A stretch of 33,502 bases of DNA. Origin: Christensenella sp. UBA5327 (GTDB lineage Bacteria; Bacillota; Clostridia; Christensenellales; Aristaeellaceae). The stretch is from NCBI GenBank assembly GCA_002411105.1, contig DHQX01000024.1, positions 1 to 33,502 on the forward strand, in the 5' to 3' direction. The notes under the pieces were generated by a model that was not told the origin of the DNA, searched no databases, and saw only the letters and a list, made by a program, of their open reading frames with translations. The position numbers and the translations under genes were made by a program. Below are positions 8,454 through 16,835 of the stretch, one piece after another; the stretch's first letter is position 1, and the number at the start of each line of letters is the position of its first letter.

Positions 8454-8512
8454 AGTTTTCTGGGAGGGGTTCGGGGAGGGCTCTTTTTCAAAAGAGCCCT
8501 CCCCGGTAAATT
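8454..8512 (-). repeat. Hairpin repeat element, copy 2, behind xylA
   Basis: Minus-strand copy of the element at 8329-8387, aligning without gaps over 59 bases with 12 differences by my count. The 15-bp stem (8473-8487 with 8490-8504) is again perfect because the differences within the two arms are compensatory. It starts 28 bases past the xylA stop and is oriented like copy 1 relative to its own gene. Confidence 0.8.
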
Positions 8513-8539
8513 TTCGTCTTACTCTATTATTTTAGGCCC

Positions 8540-9859
8540 TTACTCCCCCGAAAACAACACGCTGTTGACCACGCCCTCCAGGTATTCCTGGCGTCCGGAG
8601 CCGGGCAGCGGGGCCTGGCCCGCCTTGACGGCGCGCTGGGCCAGTTCCTCCAGGGTGGCTTTGCCTTTCCGGATTTTCTGGCCCAGTTCGCTGTCATAGG
8701 AGGCATAGCGCTCCTTCACAAACTGGTCGATGCGGCCGTCCTCGATGATAGCTGCGGCCTTGATGAGGCCCAGGGCAAAGGCGTCCATGCCCAGGATGAA
8801 GCCCTCCAGCATGTCCTCAGGCGTATAGGAGGGGCGGCGGTTCTTGGCGTCAAAGTTGAGCCCGCCCTTAAGGCCCCCGGATTTCAGGATCTCGTACATG
8901 GCCAGCGTCGTCTCATACACATCATTGGGGAACTGGTCGGTGTCCCAGCCCAGGAGGTTATCGCCCTGGTTGGCGTCAACAGAGCCCAGCATGCCATTGA
9001 TGGCGGCCACGCGCAGGTCATGCTGGAAGGTATGCCCGGCCAGCGTCGCGTGGTTGGCCTCGATGTTGAGCATAAAATCTTTGTCAAGGCCGTACTGGCG
9101 CAGGAAGGCGATGGCGGTGGCTGCGTCAAAGTCGTATTGGTGCTTCATGGGCTCCTTGGGCTTGGGCTCGATGTAGAAGGTGCCGGTAAAGCCGATGGAG
9201 CGGCCATAGTCCACCGCCATGCGCATCAACGCCGCGATGTTCTCCTGCTCAAACTTCATGTCGGTGTTGAGCAAAGTTTCATAGCCCTCCCGGCCGCCCC
9301 AGAAGGTGTAGCCGGTGCCGCCCAGCTTCACCGTGCACTCAATGGCCTTTTTCAGCTGTGCTGCGGCGTGGCAGAACACATCCACAGAGTTGGAGGAGCC
9401 AGCGCCGTTCATGTAGCGGGGGTGGCTGAAGAGGTTGGCGGTGCCCCACAGGCAGCGGATATTAGTGCCCTTCATTTTCTCCTTGATGTAGTCGGTGATC
9501 TCGTCCAGCCGCCGGTTGGTCTCCTCCAGCGTGTCACCCTCTGGCACCAGGTCCACATCGTGGAAGCAGAAATACTCAATGCCCAGCTTCTGCATGAACA
9601 CAAAGCCCTGATCCACCTTGGCTTTGGCGTGGGCCATGGTGCCGGGCTTTTCGCCATAGGATTTGTCGGCGGTGCCGGGGCCAAACATGTCAGCGCCGGT
9701 GGCGCTCATGGCATGCCACCAGGCCAGGGAAAATTTCAGGTGGTTCTTCATGGGTTTGCCCATCACCACGCGGTTTGCGTCATAGTGCTTGAAGGCCAGC
9801 GGATTTTTGGAATTAGGGCCCTCATAGGGGATCACGGGGAACTTGTCAAATGCTGTCAT
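8540..9859 (-). CDS. xylA: Xylose isomerase
   Basis: Converts D-xylose to D-xylulose in the cytoplasm, using two divalent metals. The 439 residues match the class II (long) enzymes of Firmicutes. Active-site residues visible include His100/Asp103 (CFHDVD), Glu231 and Lys233 (YIEPKPKEP), Glu267 and His270 (NIEANH), Asp295 (GSVDANQGD) and Asp306/Asp308 (WDTDQFPND). It lies 20 bases behind xylB in the same operon; the xylB-xylA order reverses the more common xylA-xylB. The start ATG is preceded by AAGGAGG. The hairpin element at 8454-8512 lies behind it. No xylose transporter or XylR is in the window. Confidence 0.98.
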   Translation of the reverse strand: MTAFDKFPVIPYEGPNSKNPLAFKHYDANRVVMGKPMKNHLKFSLAWWHAMSATGADMFGPGTADKSYGEKPGTMAHAKAKVDQGFVFMQKLGIEYFCFHDVDLVPEGDTLEETNRRLDEITDYIKEKMKGTNIRCLWGTANLFSHPRYMNGAGSSNSVDVFCHAAAQLKKAIECTVKLGGTGYTFWGGREGYETLLNTDMKFEQENIAALMRMAVDYGRSIGFTGTFYIEPKPKEPMKHQYDFDAATAIAFLRQYGLDKDFMLNIEANHATLAGHTFQHDLRVAAINGMLGSVDANQGDNLLGWDTDQFPNDVYETTLAMYEILKSGGLKGGLNFDAKNRRPSYTPEDMLEGFILGMDAFALGLIKAAAIIEDGRIDQFVKERYASYDSELGQKIRKGKATLEELAQRAVKAGQAPLPGSGRQEYLEGVVNSVLFSGE

Positions 9860-9879
9860 GGGTCAATGCCTCCTTGATT

Positions 9880-11403
9880 TTAAAGCTGCTTGAGCTGTTT
9901 ATACAGGTCCTTAAGCGCCGGGTAGAGCTTCACATACAGTTTGTGATAATCGGCATACGCCTTGGTGGCTTTCTTATCAGGGCTCAGCCCTTCCCCGGTT
10001 TTGATCATCTGGTCGCAGGCGGCCTCCACGCTCTCATACATCCCGGCGCCAACGCCCGCCAGGATGGCAACACCCAGGGCCGGGCCCTCGCTGGATTGGA
10101 TGGTGGTGGCCGGGCAATCAAAGACGTCGGACAACATCTGCCGCCAGAAGGGGGACCTGGCGCCGCCACCGGTTAGAAGCATGCTCTGGGGTTTTGCCCC
10201 CATGCCGTCCAGGATGTCCAGGCAGTCCTTAAGGGAATAGCTGATCCCCTCCAGCACCGCGCGCACCAGGTCACCCCGGGTGTGCATGGCGGAAAGGCCA
10301 AAGAATACACCCCGGCAGTCCGGGTCCAGGTGGGGCGTGCGCTCACCCATCAAATAGGGCAGGTAGAGGAGGCGGTTGGCCCCGATGGGGCTGTCCTTTG
10401 CCAGGTCAGTCATCAGGTCATAGGCATCCCGGCCGATTTCCTCGGCCTGCTGTTTTTCAGGCAGGAAGGCGGTATCCCGCAGCCAGCGCAGAGATAGCCC
10501 CGCCCCCTGGGTCACCCCCATCACATGCCAGGCCCCGGGCACAGCACAGCAGAAGGTGTGCACCCTGCCCCCCTGGTCAATGGCCAGCTGGCTGGTGTGG
10601 GCATAGACCACACCCGATGTGCCAATGGTGGTAAAGGCGCGGCCGTCCCTCACCGTGCCTGTGCCCACGGCGGCGGCCGCGTTGTCGCCGGCACCCCCCA
10701 CCACCAGGGTTTTTGTGGAGAGCCCGGTCACCTCCGCTGCCTTTTGGCTGATCTGCCCTGTCACCTCGGGGGATTCGTAGACCTTGGCCAGCCAGCTCTC
10801 CGGTATCTCTAATTTACCCAGCACCTCGCCCGACCACTTGCGCCCCGGCACATCCAGCAGTTGCATGCCGCTGGCGTCTGACACCTCGGTGGCAAAGTCG
10901 CCGGTGAGCATATAGCGCAGATAGTCCTTGGGCAAAAGGATGTGCCGGCATTTCTTAAACACTTCCGGCTCATGCTTTTTGACCCACATGATTTTGGAGG
11001 CGGTAAAGCCGGTGAGCGCCGGGTTGGCGGTGATCTCAATCAGGCGTTTGGCCCCTACCAGGCGGGTGATATCCTCGCACTCTTCACCCGTCCGCTGGTC
11101 CGCCCAGATGATGGAAGGCCTTAGCACCTCACCCTTCTCATCCAGCATCACCAGGCCGTGCATCTGCCCGGATATGCCAAGGGCGGCGATGGCCTCAGCG
11201 TTAACCCCGCTTTTTTCCAGTACCTGCCTGATGGTGGCGATGGCGGCCTCCCACCAGTCCTGAGGCGCCTGCTCCGCCCAGCCGTTTTCCGGCTGGTACA
11301 GGGGGTACTCCCGGGTGGCGGAGGCCACTGGCCGCCCCTCCCGGTCAAAGAGCACCGTTTTTGTGCCTGAGGTGCCCAGATCAATGCCCAAAAGGTATTC
11401 CAT
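9880..11403 (-). CDS. xylB: Xylulokinase
   Basis: FGGY-family carbohydrate kinase that phosphorylates D-xylulose to xylulose 5-phosphate for the pentose phosphate pathway. The 507 residues are of normal length. The ASKHA phosphate loop is GIDLGTSGTKT at 6-16; GQMHG at 79-83 matches the sugar-binding Met-His pair of known xylulokinases. The catalytic base is probably Asp240 (GGAGDNAAAA), and TGGGARSPFWRQ is the C-terminal adenosine-site motif. It is the first gene of the xyl operon, with GGAAGGGG before the ATG and a strong promoter upstream. Assignment as xylulokinase rather than another FGGY kinase is supported by the adjacent xylA. Confidence 0.96.
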   Translation of the reverse strand: MEYLLGIDLGTSGTKTVLFDREGRPVASATREYPLYQPENGWAEQAPQDWWEAAIATIRQVLEKSGVNAEAIAALGISGQMHGLVMLDEKGEVLRPSIIWADQRTGEECEDITRLVGAKRLIEITANPALTGFTASKIMWVKKHEPEVFKKCRHILLPKDYLRYMLTGDFATEVSDASGMQLLDVPGRKWSGEVLGKLEIPESWLAKVYESPEVTGQISQKAAEVTGLSTKTLVVGGAGDNAAAAVGTGTVRDGRAFTTIGTSGVVYAHTSQLAIDQGGRVHTFCCAVPGAWHVMGVTQGAGLSLRWLRDTAFLPEKQQAEEIGRDAYDLMTDLAKDSPIGANRLLYLPYLMGERTPHLDPDCRGVFFGLSAMHTRGDLVRAVLEGISYSLKDCLDILDGMGAKPQSMLLTGGGARSPFWRQMLSDVFDCPATTIQSSEGPALGVAILAGVGAGMYESVEAACDQMIKTGEGLSPDKKATKAYADYHKLYVKLYPALKDLYKQLKQL

Positions 11404-11470
11404 ATTCTGCCCCTTCCACCGGCTAAGCCGTGATGTATCGTCCTGTTTTTTTATGTAAGGTCCTGCGAAT

Positions 11471-11499
11471 ATCCTAAGCGTTCATGGGCTTTATGTCAA
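11471..11499 (-). promoter_or_regulatory. Sigma-A promoter of the xylB-xylA operon
   Basis: Minus strand: TTGACA (11494-11499), 17-base spacer, TAGGAT (11471-11476), 67 bases upstream of the xylB ATG. The roughly 60-base leader is long enough to hold an operator. Confidence 0.78.
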
Positions 11500-11563
11500 T
11501 CTCCGGGCGGATCAAGGGCTGGTGATCTTAAGGAAAAATTAAGAATTTCAGGGGCTGACTTCG

Positions 11564-11592
11564 TTGACAAACCACGGCTGCCCCGTTAATGT
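11564..11592 (+). promoter_or_regulatory. Possible promoter of the secreted flavin reductase gene
   Basis: A perfect -35 box TTGACA (11564-11569) is followed after 17 bases by a weak -10, TAATGT (11587-11592). A CCCC...GGGG inverted repeat (11581-11584 with 11596-11599) encloses the -10 and might modulate access. Confidence 0.5.
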
Positions 11593-11688
11593 TATGGGGC
11601 ACTTCACCACCTGATCCAATCGGCCATCCAATAGAAAATCAAAAAGCTATCCAGCGGTTTTACCGCATATTATAGGAGGAGTTTCCAG

Positions 11689-13497
11689 ATGAAGAAACGG
11701 TTCTTGTCCCTTGTCCTGGCATTGTCCCTGCTGTTGGTTCCAGTCGCCATGGTGGCTGAGAACAAGCCCAGCTTTGAGCCTGGCAAATATGTGGCTGTTG
11801 CCGCCGGGCACAACGGCTCTGTGGAGATTGAGGTCGAGTTCTCACAGGACGCGATTGTGGCCATCAAGGTCCTCAGCAGCGATGAGACCGCCACGCTCAC
11901 CAACCTGGTTTTTGAGCGCATCCCTCAGCAGATGATTGAGAAGCAGTCACTGGCGGTTGATTCGGTGACCGGCGCCACGGTGACCTCATCTGCCCTGAAA
12001 GCAGCCCTGGCTGACGCCGTCACCCAGGCCAAAGGCGATGTGAAGGCCCTTAGCGCAGCGCCCGCCAAAGCGCCCAGCACCGAAGTGGTTGAGCTCTCAG
12101 CTGACATGGTGGTTGTGGGTGGCGGCAGCGCCGGGCTCTCTGCGGCCCTGGCTGCTGAACAGGACGGCCTGTCTGTGATCCTGCTGGAAAAAAACGCCAT
12201 GCTGGGCGGCCACACCGCGCTTAGCGGCGGCTTCACCATCGCCACCGGCGCCCGCGTGCAGCGCGAGCTGGGCGTGACGGATGACACCTTCCAAAAATGC
12301 TATGATGACATGATGAAAAACGGCGGTGACCAGAGCATCCCGGAGCTTCTCAAGCTCTATGTGGACAACATGGGCGTTTCCACCGACTGGACGATTGACT
12401 ACGTGGGCGCCGGGCTGCCTGAAAAACTGACCAAGGTGGGCGAGAACAGCGTTGACCGCGTGCTGATCTACAAAGGCGCTGGCGCTGGCCTGATGGACGC
12501 CTATGCGGCCAAGGTGGCCCAGACCACCGTCCAGCTGCTCATGGATACCCGGGCCACCAAGCTGCTCACCCAGGACAACGAGGTGATCGGCGTTGAAGGC
12601 AAGGCCAAGGACGGTACCACCTATCAGATCAAAGCCAAGGCCACGGTGCTGGCCACCGGCGGCTATGGCGCGCGCCGGGATCTGCTGCCTGAATCCCTGA
12701 AGAACTACGTCTATTACGGCGCGTCCCTCTCAAGCGGCGACGGCCTGGCCATGGGCCAGGAAGTGGGCGCTGACACGGTGCACATGGGCTTTGTGGAGCT
12801 GTTCGAGAATGGGGTTGAGTGGCTGCCTGGCATCGCCAAGTCCACCTACAACGGCTCCATGGCCGCCTGGACCGGCAGCGGCATCCTGGTTGACCGTGCG
12901 GGCAAACGCGTGGTCAACGAGAGAAGCGCGGGCACCAACATCGTGGCCCAGCAGGCCGCGCAGCCGGACGCCACGCTGTTCCTGCTGATGGATCAGGCCA
13001 CCTATGACATCTTCAGCAACAAGATCAGCGGCACCGGCATTTCCCAGGAAATGCTCCAAAACTGGCTTGACAACAACGGAAAATCCAGCCCCGTCTTTGC
13101 CAACGGCAAGACCATCGAAGAGGTGGCCGCGGTGATCGGAAGCGACGCCGCCGTGCTCAAGGAGACCATCGAGCGCTACAACAGCTTCGTGGAAAAGGGC
13201 GTGGACGAGGACTTTGGGCGCCCGGCCGACTACATGAAGGCCAAGATCGGCGAGGGCCCCTACTACCTGGTTGAGCAGAAGCCCCGCTATGCCACCACCC
13301 TGGGCGGTCTGAAGATCAACACCGAGTTGCAGGTCATCAACGTGGATGGCGAGGTCATCAAGGGCCTCTACTCCGCTGGTGACACCGCTGGCGGCGTGCG
13401 CGGCAACGACTCCATCCCGGGTGCTGACGTGGGCTGGGCCATCACCTCCGGCTACCTCATCGGCAAAAACCTGGCGAAGGAACTGAAAGCGGAGTAA
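11689..13497 (+). CDS. Secreted FMN-binding / FAD-dependent reductase (fumarate reductase-like)
   Basis: A 602-residue exported flavoprotein. Residues 1-23 are a signal peptide without a lipobox. Residues 30-112 form an FMN-binding domain with the flavinylation motif DxxTGAT at 91-97 (DSVTGAT), where ApbE-type transferases attach FMN to the final Thr. Residues 139-600 are a fumarate reductase/succinate dehydrogenase-type FAD domain (VVVGGGSAGLSAAL at 141-154). There is no haem domain, as in the extracellular flavin reductases described for Gram-positive anaerobes. The usual catalytic HHTMGG stretch reads YATTLGG at 534-540, and the usual GANRLGG reads GNDSIPG at 572-578. The fumarate-binding His and Arg therefore appear replaced and the acceptor is probably not fumarate. 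It is monocistronic, with AGGAGGA before the ATG. Confidence 0.9.
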   Translation: MKKRFLSLVLALSLLLVPVAMVAENKPSFEPGKYVAVAAGHNGSVEIEVEFSQDAIVAIKVLSSDETATLTNLVFERIPQQMIEKQSLAVDSVTGATVTSSALKAALADAVTQAKGDVKALSAAPAKAPSTEVVELSADMVVVGGGSAGLSAALAAEQDGLSVILLEKNAMLGGHTALSGGFTIATGARVQRELGVTDDTFQKCYDDMMKNGGDQSIPELLKLYVDNMGVSTDWTIDYVGAGLPEKLTKVGENSVDRVLIYKGAGAGLMDAYAAKVAQTTVQLLMDTRATKLLTQDNEVIGVEGKAKDGTTYQIKAKATVLATGGYGARRDLLPESLKNYVYYGASLSSGDGLAMGQEVGADTVHMGFVELFENGVEWLPGIAKSTYNGSMAAWTGSGILVDRAGKRVVNERSAGTNIVAQQAAQPDATLFLLMDQATYDIFSNKISGTGISQEMLQNWLDNNGKSSPVFANGKTIEEVAAVIGSDAAVLKETIERYNSFVEKGVDEDFGRPADYMKAKIGEGPYYLVEQKPRYATTLGGLKINTELQVINVDGEVIKGLYSAGDTAGGVRGNDSIPGADVGWAITSGYLIGKNLAKELKAE

Positions 13498-13838
13498 TCC
13501 TCTGCCTGACCAACACCCATGAAGCGCGCGGCGGAAGCTGCGCGCTTCTGCTATGAGAGCTGTTTGCGATGGAAAAAAACAAACAGGAGAGGGCAACAAG
13601 CCAGGGGGATGACAAGAAGTGCTTAGCCCATGATGCCACGCAGGTCTATTTCAATGCTCACAAGCTCGCCAAACGTGAATCCCTCGCCCAGGTCCTCCGG
13701 TTCCACCTGGCTGATGCTGGCCAGAGCGCTACAGAAGGAGAAGAGCTTGGAACACATCATCACATTGCCGTGGCGGCCATAGGGGTGGCGCAGTTGACGG
13801 TCACCTCGGCCCGTGCCTTAACCAGGCCAGATATTCAA
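13498..13838. other. Intergenic region between the flavin reductase and maltodextrin operon
   Basis: About 340 bases without a convincing gene. A hairpin (GAAGCGCGC at 13521-13529 with GCGCGCTTC at 13540-13548, no T-run after it) follows the reductase stop and may be a weak terminator. A minus-strand frame is open from 13817 to a stop at 13623 and has coding-like amino-acid composition, but it lacks a ribosome site and I do not recognise it. It could be the tail of a decayed gene. Confidence 0.45.
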
Positions 13839-13867
13839 TTGACGCCCGGCAGGCATCTCTCTATAAT
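13839..13867 (+). promoter_or_regulatory. Strong promoter of the maltodextrin operon
   Basis: TTGACG (13839-13844), a 17-base spacer and a perfect TATAAT (13862-13867). Transcription would start near 13875, leaving an 80-base leader that contains the small inverted repeat ACCCGCGTGGGT (about 13886-13897). This rules out coding starts upstream of the promoter for the binding-protein gene. Confidence 0.85.
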
Positions 13868-13955
13868 AAATAGGGTATTGAAGATCACCCGCGTGGGTAT
13901 TATCTCTTGGATTCCCCGGCAGTTGGTGCTGCTACATTATAAAGGAGGCTTATTC

Positions 13956-15302
13956 ATGAAAAAAAGAATTGCTCTGATTGCTCTAGCCCTAAGTTTGATG
14001 GTGCTGGTATCGGCCTGCGCCCCCAAGGCGCCCGAACCCACCGCCACCCCCGTGGTAACAGAAGCCCCCGCGACGGAGGCGCCTGTGACTGAGGCTCCCG
14101 CGGAAACTGAGGCCCCAGCGGAAACCGAAGCCCCTGCGGAAACTGAAGCTCCCGCCGCGAAGGAAGAGCCCGCGGCCGAGACCTCTGCTGATGCCGTCAC
14201 CCTCAAGGTCTGGGGCTCCCAGGATGATCAGGCCATGCTGGCCGAGATGGTGGATGCCTTCAAGGCCGCCAACGCCGATAAAACTTTTGACATCACCTTT
14301 GGCGTAGTGGGCGAGCCCGATGCCAAGGCCAAGTACCTGGAAGACCCGGAGGCGGCAGCTGACGTGTTCGCCTTCGCCGATGACCAATTGCCAGCCCTGG
14401 TCAGCGCCGATGCGCTGTATGAGGTCACCCGCAACAAGGACGCCATCGTGGCGGCCAACATCCCCTCCTCCATCAAGGCCGCGACGCTGGGTGATCAGCT
14501 CTATGCCTACCCCATGACCGCCGATAACGGCTACTTCCTCTATTATGACAAGTCCGTGATCAGTGATGAGCAGGCGAAAACCCTGGACGGTATCCTGGAA
14601 GCCGCTGAGAAAGCCGGCAAGAAGATGTTCATGGACGTGTCCAACGGCTGGTACATCGCCTCCTTCTTCCTGGGCGTGGGCGGAGAGCTGCGCGTGGGGG
14701 ATGACGGGGTTATCATCTGTAACTTCAACAGCGAGGATGGCGTGAGCGCTGGCGAAGCCATCAAGGCCTTCACCGCCCACCCCGCTTTCCTGACGGGCGA
14801 CGACGCTATTCTCACCGGTGGCATGGGCGACACCGTGGCGGCGGGCGTCTCCGGCGCCTGGAACGCGGATGCCATCAAGGGCAAGCTGGGCGACAACTAT
14901 GCCGCCACCAAGCTCCCCACCTTCACCGTCAAGGATAAGCAGGTGCAGATGGGCTCTTTCGCGGGCTTCAAGCTGGTGGGTGTCAACACCCTCACCAAGC
15001 ACCCTGAGGAGGCCATGGACCTGGCCGAGTGGCTGACCAACGAAGAAAACCAATTGAAGCGTTTCACCGTGCGCGGCCTTGGTCCCTCCAATGTCAAAGT
15101 GGCCCAAAGCGATGCCGTCCAGGCCAACGTGGCCCTGGCTGCCCTGGCCCAGCAGGCGCCCTTCGCCTCCAGCCAGGCCGCCGGACTTGACAAGTACTGG
15201 ACGCCTGCCGAGGCTTTTGGAACGGCCATGGAAGCCAAGGACTATGCCAAGGATGTGAAGACGCTGCTTGATGAGATGGTAGCGGCCATCACCGCCAAAT
15301 AA
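13956..15302 (+). CDS. Maltodextrin-type ABC transporter substrate-binding lipoprotein
   Basis: Extracellular sugar-binding subunit of a CUT1 importer, 448 residues. The signal peptide ends in a lipobox with lipid-bearing Cys21 (LVSAC). A low-complexity linker of about 22-75 follows, made of repeated Thr-Glu-Ala-Pro and Ala-Glu units encoded by near-identical 18-base DNA repeats. The MalE-like fold starts near TLKVWGSQDD. The downstream permeases, amylase and glucanotransferase indicate maltose/maltodextrin as ligand (inferred). ATG 13956 is preceded by AAAGGAGG and lies downstream of a strong promoter. A longer in-frame extension to 13569 is rejected because the promoter falls inside it. A stable hairpin separates it from the first permease. 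Confidence 0.92.
   Translation: MKKRIALIALALSLMVLVSACAPKAPEPTATPVVTEAPATEAPVTEAPAETEAPAETEAPAETEAPAAKEEPAAETSADAVTLKVWGSQDDQAMLAEMVDAFKAANADKTFDITFGVVGEPDAKAKYLEDPEAAADVFAFADDQLPALVSADALYEVTRNKDAIVAANIPSSIKAATLGDQLYAYPMTADNGYFLYYDKSVISDEQAKTLDGILEAAEKAGKKMFMDVSNGWYIASFFLGVGGELRVGDDGVIICNFNSEDGVSAGEAIKAFTAHPAFLTGDDAILTGGMGDTVAAGVSGAWNADAIKGKLGDNYAATKLPTFTVKDKQVQMGSFAGFKLVGVNTLTKHPEEAMDLAEWLTNEENQLKRFTVRGLGPSNVKVAQSDAVQANVALAALAQQAPFASSQAAGLDKYWTPAEAFGTAMEAKDYAKDVKTLLDEMVAAITAK
14059..14165 (+). repeat. Imperfect 18-base tandem repeats encoding the lipoprotein linker
   Basis: Units of the type GCGGAAACTGAGGCCCCA recur several times with small changes, encoding Ala-Glu-Thr-Glu-Ala-Pro. They form the flexible tether between the lipid anchor and the binding domain. 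Repeat number is likely to vary between strains. Confidence 0.7.
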
Positions 15303-15314
15303 GCCCTTTCCTCC

Positions 15315-15343
15315 GCGGGGAACAGCAGATCGCTGTTCCCCGC
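15315..15343 (+). terminator. Stem-loop between binding protein and permease genes
   Basis: A perfect 12-bp stem (GCGGGGAACAGC at 15315-15326 with GCTGTTCCCCGC at 15332-15343) and a 5-base loop, followed by TTCTTAT rather than a clean T-run. Its place 12 bases behind the binding-protein stop is typical of hairpins that partly terminate or protect mRNA, so the binding protein is made in excess over the permeases. A second, longer inverted repeat (ACCAAGCG at 15351-15358 with CGCTTGGT at 15402-15409) follows. Confidence 0.7.
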
Positions 15344-15437
15344 TTCTTATACCAAGCGCCATCCATCATAGCGCCGGAATAAGCCGGTGTGTTTGCTTGT
15401 TCGCTTGGTATTGCATCTAAGCCACAGGAGGGCAGCC

Positions 15438-16835
15438 ATGGCAGAAAAAACATTGATCGCGCCGGATAAAAGGCGGGGCTTTCTTTCCGAACTGCTCCAT
15501 ATGTTCTCTTCAGGCGACTGGGCCACCCGCCTGTCCTTTTTCGTGATGGGCTTTGGCTGCCTCCTGCGCCACCAGGTCATCAAGGGCCTGCTGTTTTTGG
15601 CCAGCCAGGCGCTGTTCATCTGGTATCTCATCGGCTTTGCCTGGCAGTATCTGAGCAAGTTTAACACCCTGGGCACCATTGGCATGCATCGGGAGTGGAG
15701 CGAGGCCCGGCAGATCTATGTGCGCACGCCCGGGGATAACTCCATGCTGATTTTGCTCTTCAGCGTGTTCAGCATCCTGGTGCTGATCGGCTTTCTGGGG
15801 CTGTGGCGCGCCAGCGTCAGGGCCTGCTACAAGGCGCAGCGGCACCATCAGGCGGGGGTGAGGCCCCCGCGGTTTATGGAGGACATCAAGAGCCTGGTCA
15901 ACGAGCGCTTCCACGGCACCCTGCTCACCCTCCCCACCCTGATGGCCTTTGCCTTCACCATCCTGCCCACCATTTTTATGATCCTCATCGCCTTTACCAA
16001 CTTTGATGCCGATCATCAGCCGCCGGGCAACCTGTTCACCTGGGTGGGGTTTGAGAACTTCGCCAACCTGTTCAATTTAAAGGGCGGGGCTGCCACCGCC
16101 ATGGGCAACACCTTCTCCGGCATCTTCGGCTGGACCATGGTGTGGGCGGTCATCGCCACCTTCACCAACTATCTTTTTGGCATGATCGTGGCTATCATGA
16201 TCAACCAGAAGGGCATCCGGCTAAAAGGCATGTGGCGCACCATTTTTGTCATCACCATTGCGGTGCCCCAGTTTGTCAGCCTCATGCTCATGAGCCAGAT
16301 CCTCCACGACCAGGGCCCGCTCAATACCCTGCTCAAGCAGTGGGGTTTCATCGAGCAGAACATCCCCTTCCTCACCAACACCCTAAACGCCAGAATCACG
16401 GTGCTGGTGGTCAACCTCTGGGTGGGCATCCCCTTTTCCATGCTCATCACCTCAGGCATCCTCATGAACATCCCCAGGGATTTGTACGAGAGCGCCTCCA
16501 TCGATGGCGCCACGCCGGTGCGCATGTTCTTTTCCATCACGCTGCCCTATATGCTCTTTGTCACCACCCCCTACCTCATCACCGCCTTTGTGGGCAACAT
16601 CAACAACTTCAACGTCATTTTCCTCCTCACCCGGGGTGGCCCCTTGGTGACCGAGTATTACCAGGCCGGGAAAACCGATCTTCTGGTCACCTGGCTATAT
16701 AAATTGACGGTGGATCAGCAGGATTATTCCCTGGCCTCCACCATTGGCATTTTTGTGTTTGTCATCAGCGCCACGCTGTCGCTGTTGGTCTATAACCTCT
16801 CAGGCTCAGCGCGCAAGGAGGAGGAGTTTCAATGA
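15438..16835 (+). CDS. Maltodextrin ABC transporter permease, MalF type
   Basis: Membrane subunit of the CUT1 importer, 465 residues. Hydrophobic spans lie at about 32-75, 102-122, 162-186, 230-253, 266-287, 320-343, 370-390 and 440-458. The first spans form an N-terminal extension, as in MalF, compared with 290-residue permeases. The EAA loop that contacts the ATPase is visible at about 350-370 (LYESASIDGATPVRMFFSIT). ATG at 15438 follows AGGAGGG; the longer frame from 15387 lacks a ribosome site. Its stop overlaps the next permease start (ATGA), so they are translationally coupled. No ATPase gene is nearby. Confidence 0.94.
   Translation: MAEKTLIAPDKRRGFLSELLHMFSSGDWATRLSFFVMGFGCLLRHQVIKGLLFLASQALFIWYLIGFAWQYLSKFNTLGTIGMHREWSEARQIYVRTPGDNSMLILLFSVFSILVLIGFLGLWRASVRACYKAQRHHQAGVRPPRFMEDIKSLVNERFHGTLLTLPTLMAFAFTILPTIFMILIAFTNFDADHQPPGNLFTWVGFENFANLFNLKGGAATAMGNTFSGIFGWTMVWAVIATFTNYLFGMIVAIMINQKGIRLKGMWRTIFVITIAVPQFVSLMLMSQILHDQGPLNTLLKQWGFIEQNIPFLTNTLNARITVLVVNLWVGIPFSMLITSGILMNIPRDLYESASIDGATPVRMFFSITLPYMLFVTTPYLITAFVGNINNFNVIFLLTRGGPLVTEYYQAGKTDLLVTWLYKLTVDQQDYSLASTIGIFVFVISATLSLLVYNLSGSARKEEEFQ

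Larger units (their letters stand above)
11404..11688. other. Divergent intergenic region between xylB and the flavin reductase gene
   Basis: This 285-base gap has no gene. It holds the minus-strand xyl promoter (11471-11499) and the plus-strand reductase promoter (11564-11592). Two CAGGAC direct repeats (minus strand, roughly 11438-11464) lie between the xyl promoter and xylB and could be regulator contacts. I see no palindrome like the classic XylR operator and no clear cre site. A small inverted repeat GCGGTTTTACCGC (11654-11666) precedes the reductase ribosome site. Confidence 0.5.

Noticed and set aside
9020..9877. Plus-strand frame opposite xylA
   Set aside because: Xylose isomerase on the minus strand is certain; the opposite frame has no start signal or domain.
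11404..11500. XylR operator or catabolite-response element upstream of xylB
   Set aside because: No sequence close enough to the known palindromes; only a CAGGAC direct repeat is visible, too short to assign.
13623..13817. Minus-strand open frame of 64 codons with coding-like composition
   Set aside because: No ribosome site, no recognised domain, and it starts directly after a stop. It may be the tail of a decayed gene, but I cannot support that beyond suspicion.
13569..13955. N-terminal extension of the maltodextrin binding-protein frame (129 codons)
   Set aside because: A near-perfect promoter (13839-13867) lies inside it, and the ATG at 13956 has both a strong ribosome site and a proper lipoprotein signal peptide.
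13989..15362. Long antisense frame (457 codons) opposite the maltodextrin binding-protein gene
   Set aside because: Composition rich in Gly, His and Leu is that of an antisense shadow of a GC-rich gene; no ribosome site, and the sense gene is certain.
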